This document shows positions 53,935-63,828 of a DNA stretch of 64,000 bases, one piece after another. Within the stretch, counting starts at the first letter, position 1; every line of letters starts with the position of its first letter. The stretch spans positions 62,001-126,000 of the forward strand of contig NZ_CP072360.1 of NCBI RefSeq assembly GCF_018128065.1, read 5' to 3'. The notes under the pieces were generated by a model. It did not search any database. It was not told the DNA's origin and was given only the letters and a program-made list of their open reading frames with translations. This DNA comes from Prevotella melaninogenica (GTDB lineage: Bacteria > Bacteroidota > Bacteroidia > Bacteroidales > Bacteroidaceae). The translations under genes were made by a program, and so were the position numbers.

Positions 53935-55295
53935 TTAGCTTTTCTCGTTTTTATAAATGTTCCCGAATTGTTCCCAACAATCCTTTGTTAAAAGGTAATC
54001 ATTCCAGCTTACAGGTGGACTGGGGTTAGTATTCGGTGTGGTATTGGGGCGTAGAGCCTGAAGCCAACCCTGTGGCACATCGTGGTTACCGAGTGTGTCA
54101 ATGATAGAGTTATATCCTCGTTTTGTATTCTCTGGGTCACCATACGCGCCCTTCATTGTAGGTACACCAGGAGCAATGCTCTGCTGCTTATAATACGCTT
54201 CCTTCTGACGTTGGATTTGGTTCATACGTTCAGCATAATCCTGCTGACCAGCCGTTACGTATGAGCCGTTACGCCCGTAAATGTTATTGAAGAGACCTGT
54301 CCCTATCTTTGAAGCAACTCGTTTGTCACCAAGGAAGTAATGCTTCGTAAAGCGATTCTTGTTAATGCTGATTATCGAAGCAGGATAGAGTGTGAAGTTG
54401 TCCGTCTCGTGGAAGGTTATTCCTTGTGGTGCACCATTGATATACACACCCTCCATCGTACCGTAACTCTTCATGATGCGTTCACCAGCAGCATTGTAAG
54501 TATAACGACTCGTCTTGCCATTGTCAGAGAGTACCATCAGGCGGTTGTCTTCATCCCAGTACATTTCACGAGTAGTATTCGTAGAGTCATTTGTCACCAG
54601 CACAGGATTACCGTTGGCATCATATGTGTAATGGTCGTGACCAATCTGTGTTGGAGCCGTCGGGTGGTTACTGTCCTCATATTTATAAGCAAAGTTATAA
54701 GACTTGGCAGTTGTTGTTGAGTCCACCTTCTGTACCTTGGTCAGCGGCTCACTCATCCGTCCGAACGACATCACCATATCATACGATGCACGCTTTGCCT
54801 TACCGTTTGCATGGACAAGGCGGTTCAGTTCGTCATATTCATACGTATGCGAACTCTTTCCTCCCAGCTTCGCCCTATTGAGTTTCGTAAGCGACGTTGG
54901 GTTGGCAGCATTTGTAATACCGAGGATATTATCCACAGCATCATAACGATATCTGTTTTCCATCACAGTCTGACCGTCCGCTGTAAGGTTCATCACCTGC
55001 AGACGTTCACGCTGCTTGTCGTAGGTATAGGTAGTCTCCGTGCCATTACCAAGCTTTGTATAGACCGTATGACCCTCCTTGTCGTAACCTATCCTGTCAA
55101 CAATAACGCTCTGACGTCCCTGTTTATTGCTCGTCATGCTCTCCACCTGTCCGGCAGCATTGTAGTGATAAGTAACCACTTCACCATCAGGATAAGTCAT
55201 CGTATGCACACAGTTCTAACTATCATAAGTCGCACCATAGACATAAGTCCTGATATCCGCCACACTCGCCATGACTGTACGGACAATCTTTATTA
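53935..55295 (-). pseudogene. Rhs fragment 1, truncated at both ends, with an internal stop
   Basis: YD-repeat protein (for example YDANGNPVLVTND, YTYNAAGERIMKSYG, FTLYPASI, NRFTKHYFLGDKRV). From 55295 to 54004 it aligns with Rhs copy 3 (62793-61510). A TAG at 55218-55216 replaces a Trp codon, so the remaining frame would start at 55209. After PVSWND the sequence leaves the Rhs pattern and ends YLLTKDCWEQFGNIYKNEKS, stopping inside the duplicated tRNA terminator. The core-terminating domain and toxin tip are missing. Confidence 0.8.
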
Positions 55296-55339
55296 CTTTA
55301 GAGACAGTTCAATATTTCATTTAAATTCTTCCTTTCCTT

Positions 55340-55852
55340 TCAAAAAATACAATTAGTTCTTTTTGCGATATAGAGTTTAGATAAAAGTGCTATAAAAAAA
55401 AGAATTATATACACGTATAATAATTGAGCACTGTCAGAGAAATAAGGACAAATCGTATAAGCTGTATTAGAAATTGTAATCCCGTTTTCAAATTTAGGCT
55501 GAGTATAATAAAATTTAATATTATGAGGAAGATTATCTATCACTAATCTAATGATATAGAAAATTGTCCAAAACAAAAAACTTTCAACAAAACATATTCT
55601 ATAACTCATGACCCATGCCCTATTAATTTTAACAAGATATAAGAACCAAAGAAACAACAAATTAAACCAACCAAGGTATCCAAACGTAATAATAGAAAGG
55701 ATTAGGAGTTCATACATCACGTTATTTGAATCATTATCCCCCTCACAAACATTTGTAAAAAAATATACACTTATATATAATAACATCTGCACACCCCAAA
55801 AAATAAGTAGAGAGATAGTTGATGCATTAAAAAAAACTTTTAACTTTTTCAT
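55340..55852 (-). CDS. candidate immunity protein 5, membrane protein
   Basis: From ATG 55852 a 170-residue protein with four predicted membrane segments (near residues 8-28, 43-67, 80-100 and 140-160). No family is recognised. It starts 30 bp downstream of the orphan toxin tip at 55883-56155. A membrane location suits an immunity protein against a toxin acting at or on the inner membrane, but this is inference from position. An in-frame ATG at 55873 is possible. Confidence 0.55.
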   Translation of the reverse strand: MKKLKVFFNASTISLLIFWGVQMLLYISVYFFTNVCEGDNDSNNVMYELLILSIITFGYLGWFNLLFLWFLYLVKINRAWVMSYRICFVESFLFWTIFYIIRLVIDNLPHNIKFYYTQPKFENGITISNTAYTICPYFSDSAQLLYVYIILFFIALLSKLYIAKRTNCIF

Positions 55853-55882
55853 TTTAACAATAATTAAACACAAAATATCCTT

Positions 55883-56155
55883 GTTACTTTACGACCCCAT
55901 TCCAATTGCTCCAAAAATTATAAATGATTGTATTCCTCTCATCTATAGCAGCTTTTTGTTCACTTGCAGTCCAGGGACGATAGCTGCCGAAGCCACCAAC
56001 AATACCTGGCATCTCTGCCCTTAAAGCTTTTATTTGTTGATTCGAGACACCTGCTTTGTGAAAGATTGTCGATGAACTTGTATTGCAATTTCCTTGAGTA
56101 GGATTATTTCCGGCTCTATAACGAATCGTGTGGGTTGTGTACTCTGATTAAAATA
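55883..56155 (-). pseudogene. orphan Rhs C-terminal toxin tip 5
   Basis: An open frame of about 88 codons without a start codon ends at TAA 55885-55883. It reads THTIRYRAGNNPTQGNC, STIFHKAGVSNQQIKAL and GFGSYRPWTASEQKAAIDE. The end NFWSNWNGVVK is followed by an immunity-like gene. A stop lies just upstream at about 56156, so the tip is detached from any Rhs core. The family is not recognised. The inverted repeat at 56112-56133 lies within its 5' part. Confidence 0.5.
56112..56133 (+). repeat. left arm of a perfect 22-bp inverted repeat
   Basis: CGGCTCTATAAC through GAATCGTGTG; exact reverse complement at 56508-56529. The intervening segment is 374 bp. Confidence 0.9.
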
Positions 56156-56403
56156 ATATCTGTTGTATTCATAAAAAGAAGTTATTTGTTCAGTTTAGTT
56201 TCACTCTTTAACACTTTAGCCAACGGAAAAGGTTTTAAGGTCTTATTCCATACAATACTCGTGAATGTTTACCATCATTTGCTGTGGTGCTGATACTCTG
56301 CACATGTGCGGAGGGTTAAATTCACTATGCTATATGGATAATAGGGGATGAATTGTGAGCAAAACGTTGTAATACAAAGAATAAACAGGAGGTGTGTAGA
56401 AGC

Positions 56404-56431
56404 TTGTTTAGCGAAAAATCCTTTATATTTG
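56404..56431 (+). promoter_or_regulatory. promoter-like sequence inside the inverted-repeat segment
   Basis: TTG (56404-56406), 17 bp, TATATTTG (56424-56431). It now points right, antisense to the Rhs genes. If the segment flipped, it would point toward toxin tip 5. Confidence 0.4.
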
Positions 56432-56507
56432 TAGATTAATTCGTCTTCATCTGTTCAGCCATAAAGCCAGTAAACATAGGAACGCTGGCAAGGAAAAACT
56501 ATTTACT

Positions 56508-56529
56508 CACACGATTCGTTATAGAGCCG
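56508..56529 (-). repeat. right arm of a perfect 22-bp inverted repeat
   Basis: CACACGATTCGTTATAGAGCCG-type arm, reverse complement of 56112-56133. A degenerate family B array lies between the arms near 56282-56325. Confidence 0.9.
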
Positions 56530-56654
56530 TATCTTCTCCTGTCATAATCGTAATCTTGACAACTTCTATTTTCGTAAAAGTAGGCAGAGAGCGCTTGTAT
56601 ATAGCAGATGCGCTTGTTGTATTTTCAAATAGTGTAAAATCCATTGCTTATTTA

Positions 56655-56740
56655 TGCTTAAAAGTCACCTCACCCTGTCGACCATAGTAGTAGGCTTCAC
56701 CGCCCGAAGCATCCTCAATGACGGGATGTGATAAAAAATA
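56655..56740 (-). pseudogene. short Rhs core remnant
   Basis: The minus strand reads IEDASGGEAYYYGRQGEVT, matching the EDASGGEAYYYGRQGEV segment of Rhs copy 3 (near 62800-62860), then diverges and stops. It marks an older Rhs copy upstream of toxin tip 5. Confidence 0.65.
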
Positions 56741-56744
56741 ATCT

Positions 56745-57107
56745 TCATTTCTTATTCCCATGATAATCTTTTATATAGTGTCTCATGCAAAGTACTGAGA
56801 GCAACCCTAATGAAAGAATCCCTAACCTAACATATATATCACCCATTTCATCATAAAAAAGCGTATCATTCCATTTATTATGATATAAAATTTTATGTAG
56901 ATTTCCTTCATTTATATCTTTCCTACTTATTGTGACAGTGTAATCCTTTCCCATATAATGTACTATTATATATGAAGTTATATTTATAGCACCCCTATGT
57001 TCAGACACTACTTTAAACGACTTAATTGGACCAGATTTTAATGCTTGAGTATTATAATAAACAACTATAATACTGTAGAATAAATATATAGCACAAGCTA
57101 AAATCAT
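56745..57107 (-). CDS. candidate immunity protein 4, membrane protein
   Basis: This 120-residue protein has a transmembrane helix at residues 2-19 and another near 98-115. It starts 36 bp after the end of the toxin tip of Rhs copy 2. The central part is soluble and beta-rich. I recognise no family; the immunity role is inferred from position. Confidence 0.55.
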   Translation of the reverse strand: MILACAIYLFYSIIVVYYNTQALKSGPIKSFKVVSEHRGAINITSYIIVHYMGKDYTVTISRKDINEGNLHKILYHNKWNDTLFYDEMGDIYVRLGILSLGLLSVLCMRHYIKDYHGNKK

Positions 57108-57143
57108 TAAAAAAGATATCTACGTACCTGTTTGTACTCCATT

Positions 57144-58729
57144 TTATTGACCGCCATAATCTTTAGGTAATTGTGATTGTACTTTCTTTCCAACTTCTTT
57201 TTGTACTGTCTCTACTCCTGTTGTAAATGAAACCAAAGTTCCATATAATCCTTTTGCTTCTCTCATAGCAGATTAAGCGTTCCTAATTAATTTCATATTA
57301 GGAGTTCTCCGTGACTGTAATTTTTCTAATTTATGTAAAGCAACAGTATAGTTATGTCTACCTCTGCTGTAGCTTTTTTAAGATAGCTTGACGGAAGTAT
57401 ATGACCAACACCTTTACTTATGAGGGTCTCAGCTACAATAGACTTCACAGACATATCTTTTTTATTTATAACTCTCCCTACAACATTTTCAAGACCTTCC
57501 AATAAGAAGCCAATGCCTTCTTTTGCTATAAACTTTGCAACAGGGCTTTTGATAATCTTCACAATACTTGAAATGCCATTATTAATAGCACCTTCTGCTG
57601 CACCTGTTGCTATACTCCATGTAACACTCAAATAATCTCTCCCTTCTATTCTTTTATTTGCATTAATGAAAGAGTTTATAGATACCGTCTCCATCTTATC
57701 TATAATGATAGTTAAATATTGAGATAATCCACCTGCAAGTCCTCCTATTATAACACCATCTATGCCTATCTTCCCATTAATATCATAAAATCTCACAGGA
57801 TTAGATGAACAATATATATAGCTTAAAGATCTATTATTATTAATTGCCAACGGATCCACCCCATACCAAATACTTGTAATAGGATTCATGTACCTTGCAC
57901 CATAATAGTACAGACCAATTTCATCATCGAACTGTTTGCCATTGAACTTATAAGGCAGGTCTTCACTGCTACTGTGCTCGTCAAATAACAGTTCACCGTA
58001 TGGCAGGTAAGCTTCATACTGTGTGATGTTGGCGTGATCGTCTGTGATGTAAGACATACTGCCTAAATGGTCACTATGATAGAAGAATGTCTCTTCTTTT
58101 GTGGTGTCGTTGGCAATATAGCCATAACCAGCCTGTGGGGCATCAGGGTTGCTTGGGTCATTCCAGCTTACAGGTAGACCGGGGTTGGTATTCGGTGTGG
58201 TGTTGGGGCGTGGAGTCTGAATCCAACCCTGCGGCACATCGTGGTTGCCGAGTGTGTCAATGATAGAGTTATATCCTCGTTTTGTATTCTCTGGGGCACC
58301 ATACGCACCCTTCATTGTAGGTACACCTGGTGCAATACCTTGCTGCTTATAGTATGCCTCTTTCTGCTTCTGAATCTGATTCATGCGTTCCGCATAATCC
58401 TGCTGACCAGCAGTAACGTAAGAGCCGTTACGTCCATAAACGTTATTAAACAGACCTGTTCCTATTCTTGAAGCAATTCGTTTGTCACCAATGAAGTAAT
58501 GCTTTGTAAAGCGATTCTTGTTGACAGAGAGGATACTTGCAGGATAAAGTGTAAAGTTGTCTGTCTCGTGGAAAGTAATACCTTGTGGTGCACCATTGAT
58601 ATACACATCCTCCATCGTACCGTAACTTTTCATAATGCGTTCGGCGGCAGCGTTGTAATGGTAGATAACCACTTCACCATCAGAGCAACCTCGGGTTGAT
58701 AACAGAATCCACATATTCTGCAAATTCAA
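57144..58729 (-). pseudogene. Rhs fragment 2 with its own toxin tip, internally deleted and frameshifted
   Basis: It joins DGEVVIYHYNAA directly to AERIMKSYGTMEDVYING: in copy 3 these are about 250 residues apart. The Rhs core then runs through KFNGKQFDDEIGLYYYGARY and SNPVRFYDINGK. The tip starts IGIDGVIIGGLAGGLSQYL. The uninterrupted frame stops at 57326, after KKATAE; a shifted frame reads RHNYTVALHKLEKLQSRR, then a TAA, then SAMREAKGLYGTLVSFTTG to QLPKDYGGQ ending at 57144. The tip resembles a membrane-active or nuclease domain of unknown type. Confidence 0.75.
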
Positions 58730-59157
58730 CGATGGATGATAATATGTTTACAAGTCGAAAAACTACTCCAGTGTATATTTTTTATTTCATGAAAATATGT
58801 ACCGGACTTATCATATGTGGGGATAACCCAACGGATAAGTCCATCCTCATCTTTACATTTGATCAAAAGTTTATTTTTACTATAATAATATTCTAGAATG
58901 TCTGTGACAATGAATTTGGGATGATATGTATTTGTAGGCACAGCACAACTACCAAAAAACTCAGAATTATTATAGACAAAGAAAAAATGATTGCTTTTCC
59001 TTTCTTTATCTTTTTCAAAGTCCTTGACACAAAGTGGGCTAATGCCATATGGTAAAACTCTGTAATTAATTATACTTTTTCCATAAAAATACCTCTGATA
59101 ATCGATTCCTATTACCATAAACAAAATAACTAAGACTATTATATATCTCAGTTTCAT
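58726..59157 (-). CDS. candidate immunity protein 3
   Basis: This 143-residue protein has an N-terminal hydrophobic segment (residues 4-19; YIIVLVILFMVIGI) that may be a signal anchor, then a soluble domain rich in aromatic residues. It starts 11 bp after toxin tip 3. No family is recognised. The immunity role is inferred from position. Confidence 0.55.
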   Translation of the reverse strand: MKLRYIIVLVILFMVIGIDYQRYFYGKSIINYRVLPYGISPLCVKDFEKDKERKSNHFFFVYNNSEFFGSCAVPTNTYHPKFIVTDILEYYYSKNKLLIKCKDEDGLIRWVIPTYDKSGTYFHEIKNIHWSSFSTCKHIIIHR

Positions 59158-59168
59158 TTTCCTATAGA

Positions 59169-59304
59169 TTAAAAGAAGTACGTTACAGTTCTTGGTTTAT
59201 AATTATAAGGAGTACCTCCAACTTCCCTATTTATGTCGAAAGGATCACTAAAGCTATCAGGCTTGCCATGTTTATGTGCATACAATGTAAATACATTGTA
59301 TATC
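59169..59304 (-). pseudogene. orphan Rhs C-terminal toxin tip 3
   Basis: A frame without start codon reads KIYNVFTLYAHKHGKPDSF and SDPFDINREVGGTPYNYKPR, ending TVTYFF and TAA at 59171-59169. It lacks any Rhs core. The sequence HKHGKPDSFSDPFD is the kind of segment seen at the end of polymorphic toxins, but I cannot name the family. Confidence 0.5.
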
Positions 59305-59306
59305 TT

Positions 59307-59774
59307 TTAATTATCACTAATTTGATATTTTATTAAAGTATTATCCATACAATGAATTTCAATTTTACCACAATTAGTTTCAATTTTATTATATGTGTCA
59401 GGTAATGATATTGTTTTTATAACTTCATATTGCTGTATATCTATAACGAAAACTTCTAATTCAGTAGCTACAAATATTTTTTTGTCATACATAACCATTT
59501 CGCAAAAAAGAAACATTAAGTCCAAACACATTATTCTATGTTTTTTCCTAAAATCATAAATAGCAAAATTTTGGTCAATTCCTATAGCATACACTTTAGG
59601 ATATATTTTTAGGAACTCAGGTTGTAATAAGTCGCTTGACCAAGCTATTTTTGCATAAAAATTGCCTTCCACTAATTTCCCATATATTCGATAAGAATCA
59701 TTATGGGAATCATCAAAAACTGAATCATAATTTAATTTTTTATATGTAAAATAGTCTATAATCTTAAGTTTCAT
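59307..59774 (-). CDS. candidate immunity protein 2
   Basis: This 155-residue soluble protein is beta-rich (IYPKVYAIGIDQNFAIYDF, IFVATELEVFVIDIQQYE), which resembles a small beta-propeller or SMI1-like layout. Its ATG overlaps the TGA of toxin tip 2 (ATGA), so toxin and partner are translationally coupled. The immunity role is inferred from position. Confidence 0.58.
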   Translation of the reverse strand: MKLKIIDYFTYKKLNYDSVFDDSHNDSYRIYGKLVEGNFYAKIAWSSDLLQPEFLKIYPKVYAIGIDQNFAIYDFRKKHRIMCLDLMFLFCEMVMYDKKIFVATELEVFVIDIQQYEVIKTISLPDTYNKIETNCGKIEIHCMDNTLIKYQISDN

Positions 59775-59858
59775 TTCTTTTTAAATATTTTGGGAATGAT
59801 TGTTGTTACTTTTGGTGCTTTTGTCATATCTCCACCAGCGTAGAAAAAACTAAACACC
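59771..59858 (-). pseudogene. orphan Rhs C-terminal toxin tip 2
   Basis: A frame without start codon reads LVFSFFYAGGDMTKAPKV and TTIIPKIFKKK, then TGA. The Rhs remnant KTSRYSYIAAG (59890-59855, matching KTSRYTYNAAGE of copy 3) lies immediately before it in another frame. Only the extreme end of a toxin remains. Confidence 0.5.
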
Positions 59859-59911
59859 AGCAGCGATGTAAGAGTAACGACTCGTCTTAGTACTACTCGT
59901 AAACCATTGTC

Positions 59912-60424
59912 TCATTTAGATTTGCCATCTTTTGTAGCAGTTGTCAATTCATTAATAAATAATTTAAACTCTTTTTCTGCTGATTTCTTTTGAGAATTGC
60001 ACCAATAGAAAGACTCTCCATCATTATCCATCTTAAAATACTCTATTCCCGTTTCCAATAAATCTTCCCACATGTTCGAAATATCAGAAATCTTACTTCT
60101 TGAGAAAGTCCCTATAATAATCAAAAGATGTCCCAGATAAAAGCTTTCATCTTCAACTATCATAGATATTATTTTTTTGCTTAAATTTAAATTCTTAGTA
60201 TAAATTACTTTTTTTGAGTTAATAGTATGATATTCACTTTCTGGGTCTATATCATAGAGAATTGATGTCTTCGTAGGACCCATCTCAAAAAGGAAAACTG
60301 ATCTTTCTTGCACTTGACGGAAAATAAAATCAGAAATATATTTAAACTTTGAATATAAAATTGCAGTATCAAATTCATTAATAAAATTTAGACTCAAAAT
60401 TTGATATTTTTTATATACTAACAT
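59912..60424 (-). CDS. candidate immunity protein 1
   Basis: This 170-residue soluble protein is AT-rich and has no recognised domain. It starts eight bases after the final stop (60433) of the toxin tip of Rhs copy 3. Segments such as SVFLFEMGPTKTSILYDID and FYLGHLLIIIGTFSRS suggest an alpha/beta fold. The immunity role is inferred from position. Confidence 0.58.
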   Translation of the reverse strand: MLVYKKYQILSLNFINEFDTAILYSKFKYISDFIFRQVQERSVFLFEMGPTKTSILYDIDPESEYHTINSKKVIYTKNLNLSKKIISMIVEDESFYLGHLLIIIGTFSRSKISDISNMWEDLLETGIEYFKMDNDGESFYWCNSQKKSAEKEFKLFINELTTATKDGKSK

Positions 60425-60432
60425 AGCTTACT

Positions 60433-63139
60433 TTATTTAATTAAATGATTTGCTCCTTCTTCTGCCAACCACGATCCTCCAAAAGAACCTATTATACCAC
60501 CACCAATACCACCAACAAATCAACAGATGGCAGCGCCAGGTGCTGCACCCACCCCCGCAAACAGTGAGCCAATTATTCCTCCAATTGCTGCACCTCCTTT
60601 TGCACCAATACTAGCACCTGCAGCTGCACCAGCCCATCCACCAGCAACACTTGCACTAGTAAGCATTGTATTTTTTCCTATGGTTTCGCCATCTTGATGC
60701 ACAGCATTAGCAACTCTTACAACATCTGTTGCAATAGCAGCTGGTTTTGCTATTTTACCAACAGAGTTTAACACTCGACCTGTTCCTTCCAGTGCTTTCT
60801 GTGTTTTCGTTCCTCCAGAGATTGGGGTATGAGGATCTGCAAATTTTGAGATTTTTAAATTTATATTAAAATGAGGTCTCAGGCTATTTGCATGTGCTTT
60901 ATCAACACGAATAACCCATTCACCTACAGGTTTTCCAGTTTTAGCACTTATTCTTCCGATATGTATATCTCTTAATCCTGTCACTGTAGAACCACGAGAT
61001 GGCTCTATTTTATATCTTTGATTCAAACCAAAATTAAATCCCTTTAGTACATTTCCGCCCCACCAGGTTCCTTTATCCGGTAAAGAACTTCTCCTAGTTG
61101 GTGGATCTCCAACTTCTAGACCATATTCATCAATAAATCTGATGGGGTTATTAAGTGTGAAACAATAGCTATAAACATTTGGATACTTTTCCGTCATGGG
61201 ATCCACCCCATACCAAATACTAACCACAGGGTTCATATACCTTGCACCATAATAGTACAAGCCTGTCTCTTCATCGAACTGTTTGCCATTGAACTTATAC
61301 GGCAGGTCTTCGGAGCTACTATGCTCATCAACCAACAACTCACCGTATGGTAAGTAGGCATCATACTGTGTGATGTTGGCTTTTTCGTCTGTGATATAAG
61401 ATGTACTACCTAAGTGGTCACTGTGATAGAAGAAGGTTTCCTCCTTCGTTGTGTCGTTTGGAATATAGCCATAACCAGCCTGCGGGTCATCAGGGTTGCT
61501 CGGGTCATTCCAGCTTACAGGTGGACCGGGGTTGGTATTCGGTGTGGTGTTGGGGCGTGGAGTCTGAATCCAACCCTGTGGCACATCGTGGTTACCGAGT
61601 GTGTCAATGATAGAGTTATATCCTCGTTTTGTATTCTCCGGATCCACCATACGCCCCCTTCATTGTAGGAACACCAGGAGCAATGCCCTGCTGCTTATAG
61701 TATGCCTCTTTCTGCTTCTGTATCTGATTCATGCGTTCAGCATAATCCTGCTGACCAGCGGTTACATATGAGCCGTTACGCCCATAGACATTATTGAACA
61801 GACCTGTTCCTATTCTTGAAGCAACTCGTTTGTCACCAAGGAAGTAATGCTTCGTAAATCTGTTCTTGTTGACAGAGAGGATACTTGCAGGATAAAGTGT
61901 AAAGTTGTCCGTCTCGTGGAAGGTAATACCCTGCGGTGCTCCATTGATATACACACCCTCCATCGTACCGTAACTCTTCATGATACGCTCACCAGCAGCA
62001 TTGTAAGTGTAACGGCTTGTCTTGCTGTTGTCAGAGAGTACCATCAGGCGATTGTCTTCATCCCAGTACATCTCTCGGGTAGTGTTCGTAGAGTCATTCG
62101 TTACCAGCGTTGGATTACCGTTGGCATCATACGTGTAATGGTCGTGACCAATCTGCGTTGGAGCCGTTGGATGGTTACTGTCCTCATATTTATAAGCAAA
62201 GTTATAAGACTTAGCAGTTGTCGTTGAGTCCACCTTCTGCACCTTAGTGAGCGGTTCACTCATCCGGCCGAACGACATTACCATATCGTAACTTGCACTT
62301 TTTGCCTTACCGTTTGCATGAATAAGGCGGTTTAGCTCGTCATATTCATACGTATGCGAACTCTTTCCTCCCAGCTTCGCCTTGTTGAGTTTCGTCAGCG
62401 ACGTTGGGTTGGCAGCATTCGTGATACCGAGGATATTATCCACAGCATCATAACGGTACCTGTTTTCCATCACAGTCTGACCATCCGCTGTAAGGTTCAT
62501 TACCTGCAGACGCTCACGCTGCTTGTCGTAGGTATAGGTAGTCTCCGTGCCATTACCAAGTTTCGTATAGACCGTATGACCCTCCTTGTCGTAACCTATC
62601 CTGTCAACAATAACGCTCTGACGTCCCTGTTTATTGCTCGTCATACGCTCTACCTGTCCTGCTGCATTGTAGTGATAAGTCACCACTTCACCATCAGGAT
62701 AAGTCTTCGTCTGCACGCGGTTCCAGCTGTCATACGTAGCACCATAGACATAAGTTCTGATATCCGCCACACTCGCCATGACCGTACGAACGGTCTTCGT
62801 CACCTCACCCTGTCTGCCGTAGTAATACGCTTCGCCTCCACTCGCATCCTCAACGAGGGCAAGACGACCGGCACGATTATACTTATCGCCAGCCTTACCA
62901 TAGGTATATGTAACACGATTGAAGAGGTTTTCTGGATAAAGCACCTCATGGAGTCGCTCGAAATCGTAGGTGTAAGAGATATAACCCTTGTCAGATATCG
63001 ACTTCCTAAGTTCTGCCGTGAGCTTCGTCAGGAGGTTGCCTGCCGCATCATAGGTCATATTCGTTTCACCCGCATCAGGATAGTTCACCATCAGTTTGCG
63101 ACCAAGCAAGTCGTATGCATACCAACTGCAAATATACAA
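60433..63139 (-). pseudogene. Rhs fragment 3: the longest Rhs copy, 5' truncated, frameshifted, with toxin tip 1
   Basis: The open frame from 63139 begins with a TTG that overlaps a TATATTTG box; Rhs homology (YDLLGRKLMVNYPDAGETN) starts at once, so the true 5' end is missing. About 500 residues of YD repeats follow. A one-base insertion near 61640 (GGTGGATCC for GGTGACCC) shifts the frame; the second frame, from 61650, covers YGYIPNDTTKEETFFYHSDH, the core end KFNGKQFDEETGLYYYGARY and NPIRFIDEYG, then the tip. The tip has a His-rich part (HFNINLKI) and a long glycine-zipper tail. TGA at 60520 interrupts it; the frame continues FVGGIGGGIIG...NHLIK to TAA 60435-60433. Confidence 0.8.
63129..63136 (-). 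promoter_or_regulatory. promoter-like -7 box at the truncated 5' end of Rhs fragment 3
   Basis: TATATTTG on the minus strand directly abuts the Rhs coding fragment. No TTG lies at the expected -33 distance, so activity is doubtful. Confidence 0.35.
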
Positions 63140-63245
63140 CTTTATTTTGTAAATGAGTCTTTAGATCATGGGAAAACGGGGAAGGATAGGGTGCGTTGTG
63201 CGCGTAAATGTAACCAAGAAAAAAGCATCAAAACCCCTAATTAAG

Positions 63246-63340
63246 TTTAATTTCTAGTTGCTGTCACTTTTAACACTTCGCGTAATGGGTTTATATTCAG
63301 GATATTAAAGACATAAAAGGAGTGACAGAAATGACAGCAA
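63246..63340 (-). repeat. dispersed repeat family D (copy 2, inverted)
   Basis: AGTTGCTGTCACTTTTAAC near the left and GGAGTGACAGAAATGACAG at the right; opposite orientation to copies at 31690 and 63829. The 63,140-64,000 region contains repeats only; I see no gene. Confidence 0.55.
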
Positions 63341-63603
63341 AAACGGAAATGGTATACGGTAGGATTTTGTCCTTGGGTGGGAAAGGGGGAACTAATAGTT
63401 ATAAGATACGCCTGTTCATAGTAAAACGTTCCAGCGCAGATCCTTGTAAGATTATCCATCTCGATGTATATCACCGCACCATTACAGACTAATCTGAAAT
63501 ATATTTACAGTGATTTGAAGCTGCATGTCCACAAAATCTGGAGTTATGCAAAGCATTCGGACTTGTATGCCATTCTCTATCAAAGACTTATAAATGCCTT
63601 TCT

Positions 63604-63691
63604 AAAAGGTGCCCTTTTACGCTGCAAAAGGGCGTCTTTCACACCTCAAAAGAGCACCTTTTACTCTACAAAAGGGCATCTTTTACTTTAT
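63604..63691. repeat. 22-bp tandem palindrome array, family F
   Basis: Four exact 22-bp units start at 63604, 63626, 63648 and 63670. Each begins AAAAGG(T/G)G or a variant and has a TTTTA or TTTCA half, making a weak dyad AAAAGGGCATCTTTTA. No flanking gene is obvious. Confidence 0.8.
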
Positions 63692-63828
63692 AAAAAAACA
63701 CCTACTATTCTCAATGTATGAATCTTTATTACGCCCCTTCTTATGCCCTTTTCCCTTTCATAACAAGCGAGTATCTCTCCCACTACATTATTATAACAAC
63801 ACCATAAAAACAAACCACCTTTCAATTT

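Noticed and set aside
62354..63244. 296-codon open frame antisense to Rhs copy 3
   Set aside because: Rhs coding sense is clear on the minus strand; similar antisense frames appear over copy 1, as expected from shared sequence.
63604..63691. Possible short CRISPR array
   Set aside because: The 22-bp units are contiguous with no unique spacers, and there are no cas genes in the window.
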